The position numbers were made by a program, and so were the translations under genes. A stretch of 5,618 nt of DNA from Actinomycetota bacterium (GTDB taxonomy: Bacteria; Actinomycetota; Actinomycetes; S36-B12; UBA5976), in assembly GCA_947486505.1 (NCBI GenBank), contig CANKTT010000096.1, forward strand, positions 1 through 5,618, in the 5' to 3' direction. The notes below the pieces were generated by a model. That model searched no databases. It was not told the origin of the DNA and saw only the letters and a list, made by a program, of their open reading frames with translations. Shown in pieces: positions 5,441 through 5,618 of this stretch (its first letter is position 1; each line of letters opens with the position of its first letter).

Positions 5441-5618
5441 CAGCGCATCACCGATCCCTTCTGATTATCTTGTTGACCTTCTCTAATGATCGTCACACCC
5501 AAATCACGCGCCTTATCGCGCGCAAGTGATGTTACGACCACCTTCCGAGCCACGATCAAAGTTGATCCCGACTCGGCAGCTTTTCTGATTGTTGATTCGG
5601 TTACCGCACCTTTTTCAA
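5440..5618 (-). CDS. C-terminal end of an uncharacterised microcompartment-associated protein with EutQ-like VTxLARD motif (partial)
   Basis: The gene enters from the right edge, and only its last 58 codons and the TGA stop (5442-5440) are visible. The frame is open throughout and its stop overlaps the BMC-P ATG by one base, which supports it as a real coupled gene. The fragment reads EKGAVTESTIRKAAESG, then LIVARKVVVTSLARDKARDLGVTII and a polar tail. The pattern T-E-x-x-I-R-x-A-A-x-x-G followed by V-T-x-L-A-R-D-x-A-x-x-L-G-V-x-I resembles the N-terminal segment of EutQ (ITPEAREVAELLGFTI type) and short segments in other microcompartment-linked proteins. In the Mycobacterium smegmatis RMM cluster one non-shell gene appears, from its locus numbering, to lie between the BMC-P and a second BMC-T gene, and this may be its counterpart. 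I do not know its function. Confidence 0.75.
   Translation of the reverse strand, partial: EKGAVTESTIRKAAESGSTLIVARKVVVTSLARDKARDLGVTIIREGQQDNQKGSVMR

Noticed and set aside
5202..5486. Plus-strand open frame of 94 codons opposite BMC-P
   Set aside because: It is fully antisense to BMC-P and the coupled upstream gene, with no domain and no ribosome-binding site.

Overview
All recognisable genes in this window lie on the minus strand and are tightly packed, so they read as one operon-like block transcribed from right to left. The base composition is near balanced (GC roughly half, judged by eye). The proteins, however, look actinobacterial, and several genes use GTG starts. This suggests a reduced-GC actinobacterium, for example a freshwater or marine planktonic lineage, but that is inference and not an assignment.

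In transcription order the window holds: (1) the C-terminal 58 residues of a protein with an EutQ-like VTxLARD motif, cut by the right edge (5440-5618); (2) a pentameric vertex shell protein of the EutN/CcmL family, BMC-P (5171-5440); (3) a canonical hexameric shell protein, BMC-H (4804-5088); (4) a tandem-domain shell protein, BMC-T (4151-4807); (5) an APH-fold small-molecule kinase (3087-4076); (6) a classical short-chain dehydrogenase (2261-3043); (7) a HutC-type GntR regulator with a UTRA domain (1448-2236); (8) a family III CoA-transferase (287-1396, possibly 1438); and (9) the N-terminal part of a second GntR regulator of the FCD type, cut by the left edge (1-290).

Genes 2-7 match, in type and order as far as I can recall, the core of the Rhodococcus-Mycobacterium microcompartment (RMM, also called the aminoacetone/1-amino-2-propanol microcompartment). 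In that model a kinase and a phospholyase turn an amino alcohol into an aldehyde inside a protein shell, a CoA-acylating aldehyde dehydrogenase converts it to an acyl-CoA, and an SDR interconverts amino alcohol and amino ketone. The phospholyase, the aldehyde dehydrogenase and any second BMC-T are not in the window and would be expected beyond the right edge or elsewhere. The CoA-transferase and second GntR gene on the left do not belong to the core RMM set as I know it. They could be an extension of the pathway handling its acyl-CoA product, or simply a neighbouring unit.

Translation signals fall into two classes. BMC-H, the kinase and the SDR each have a clear TAGGAG ribosome-binding site. 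BMC-P, BMC-T and the left-edge GntR overlap the preceding stop codon (TGATG or GTGA) and look translationally coupled. Several intercistronic gaps contain short perfect or near-perfect inverted repeats, most notably two consecutive hairpins between BMC-P and BMC-H. No tRNA, rRNA, CRISPR array, insertion sequence or convincing rho-independent terminator was seen, and no gene-free stretch exceeds about 82 bases.
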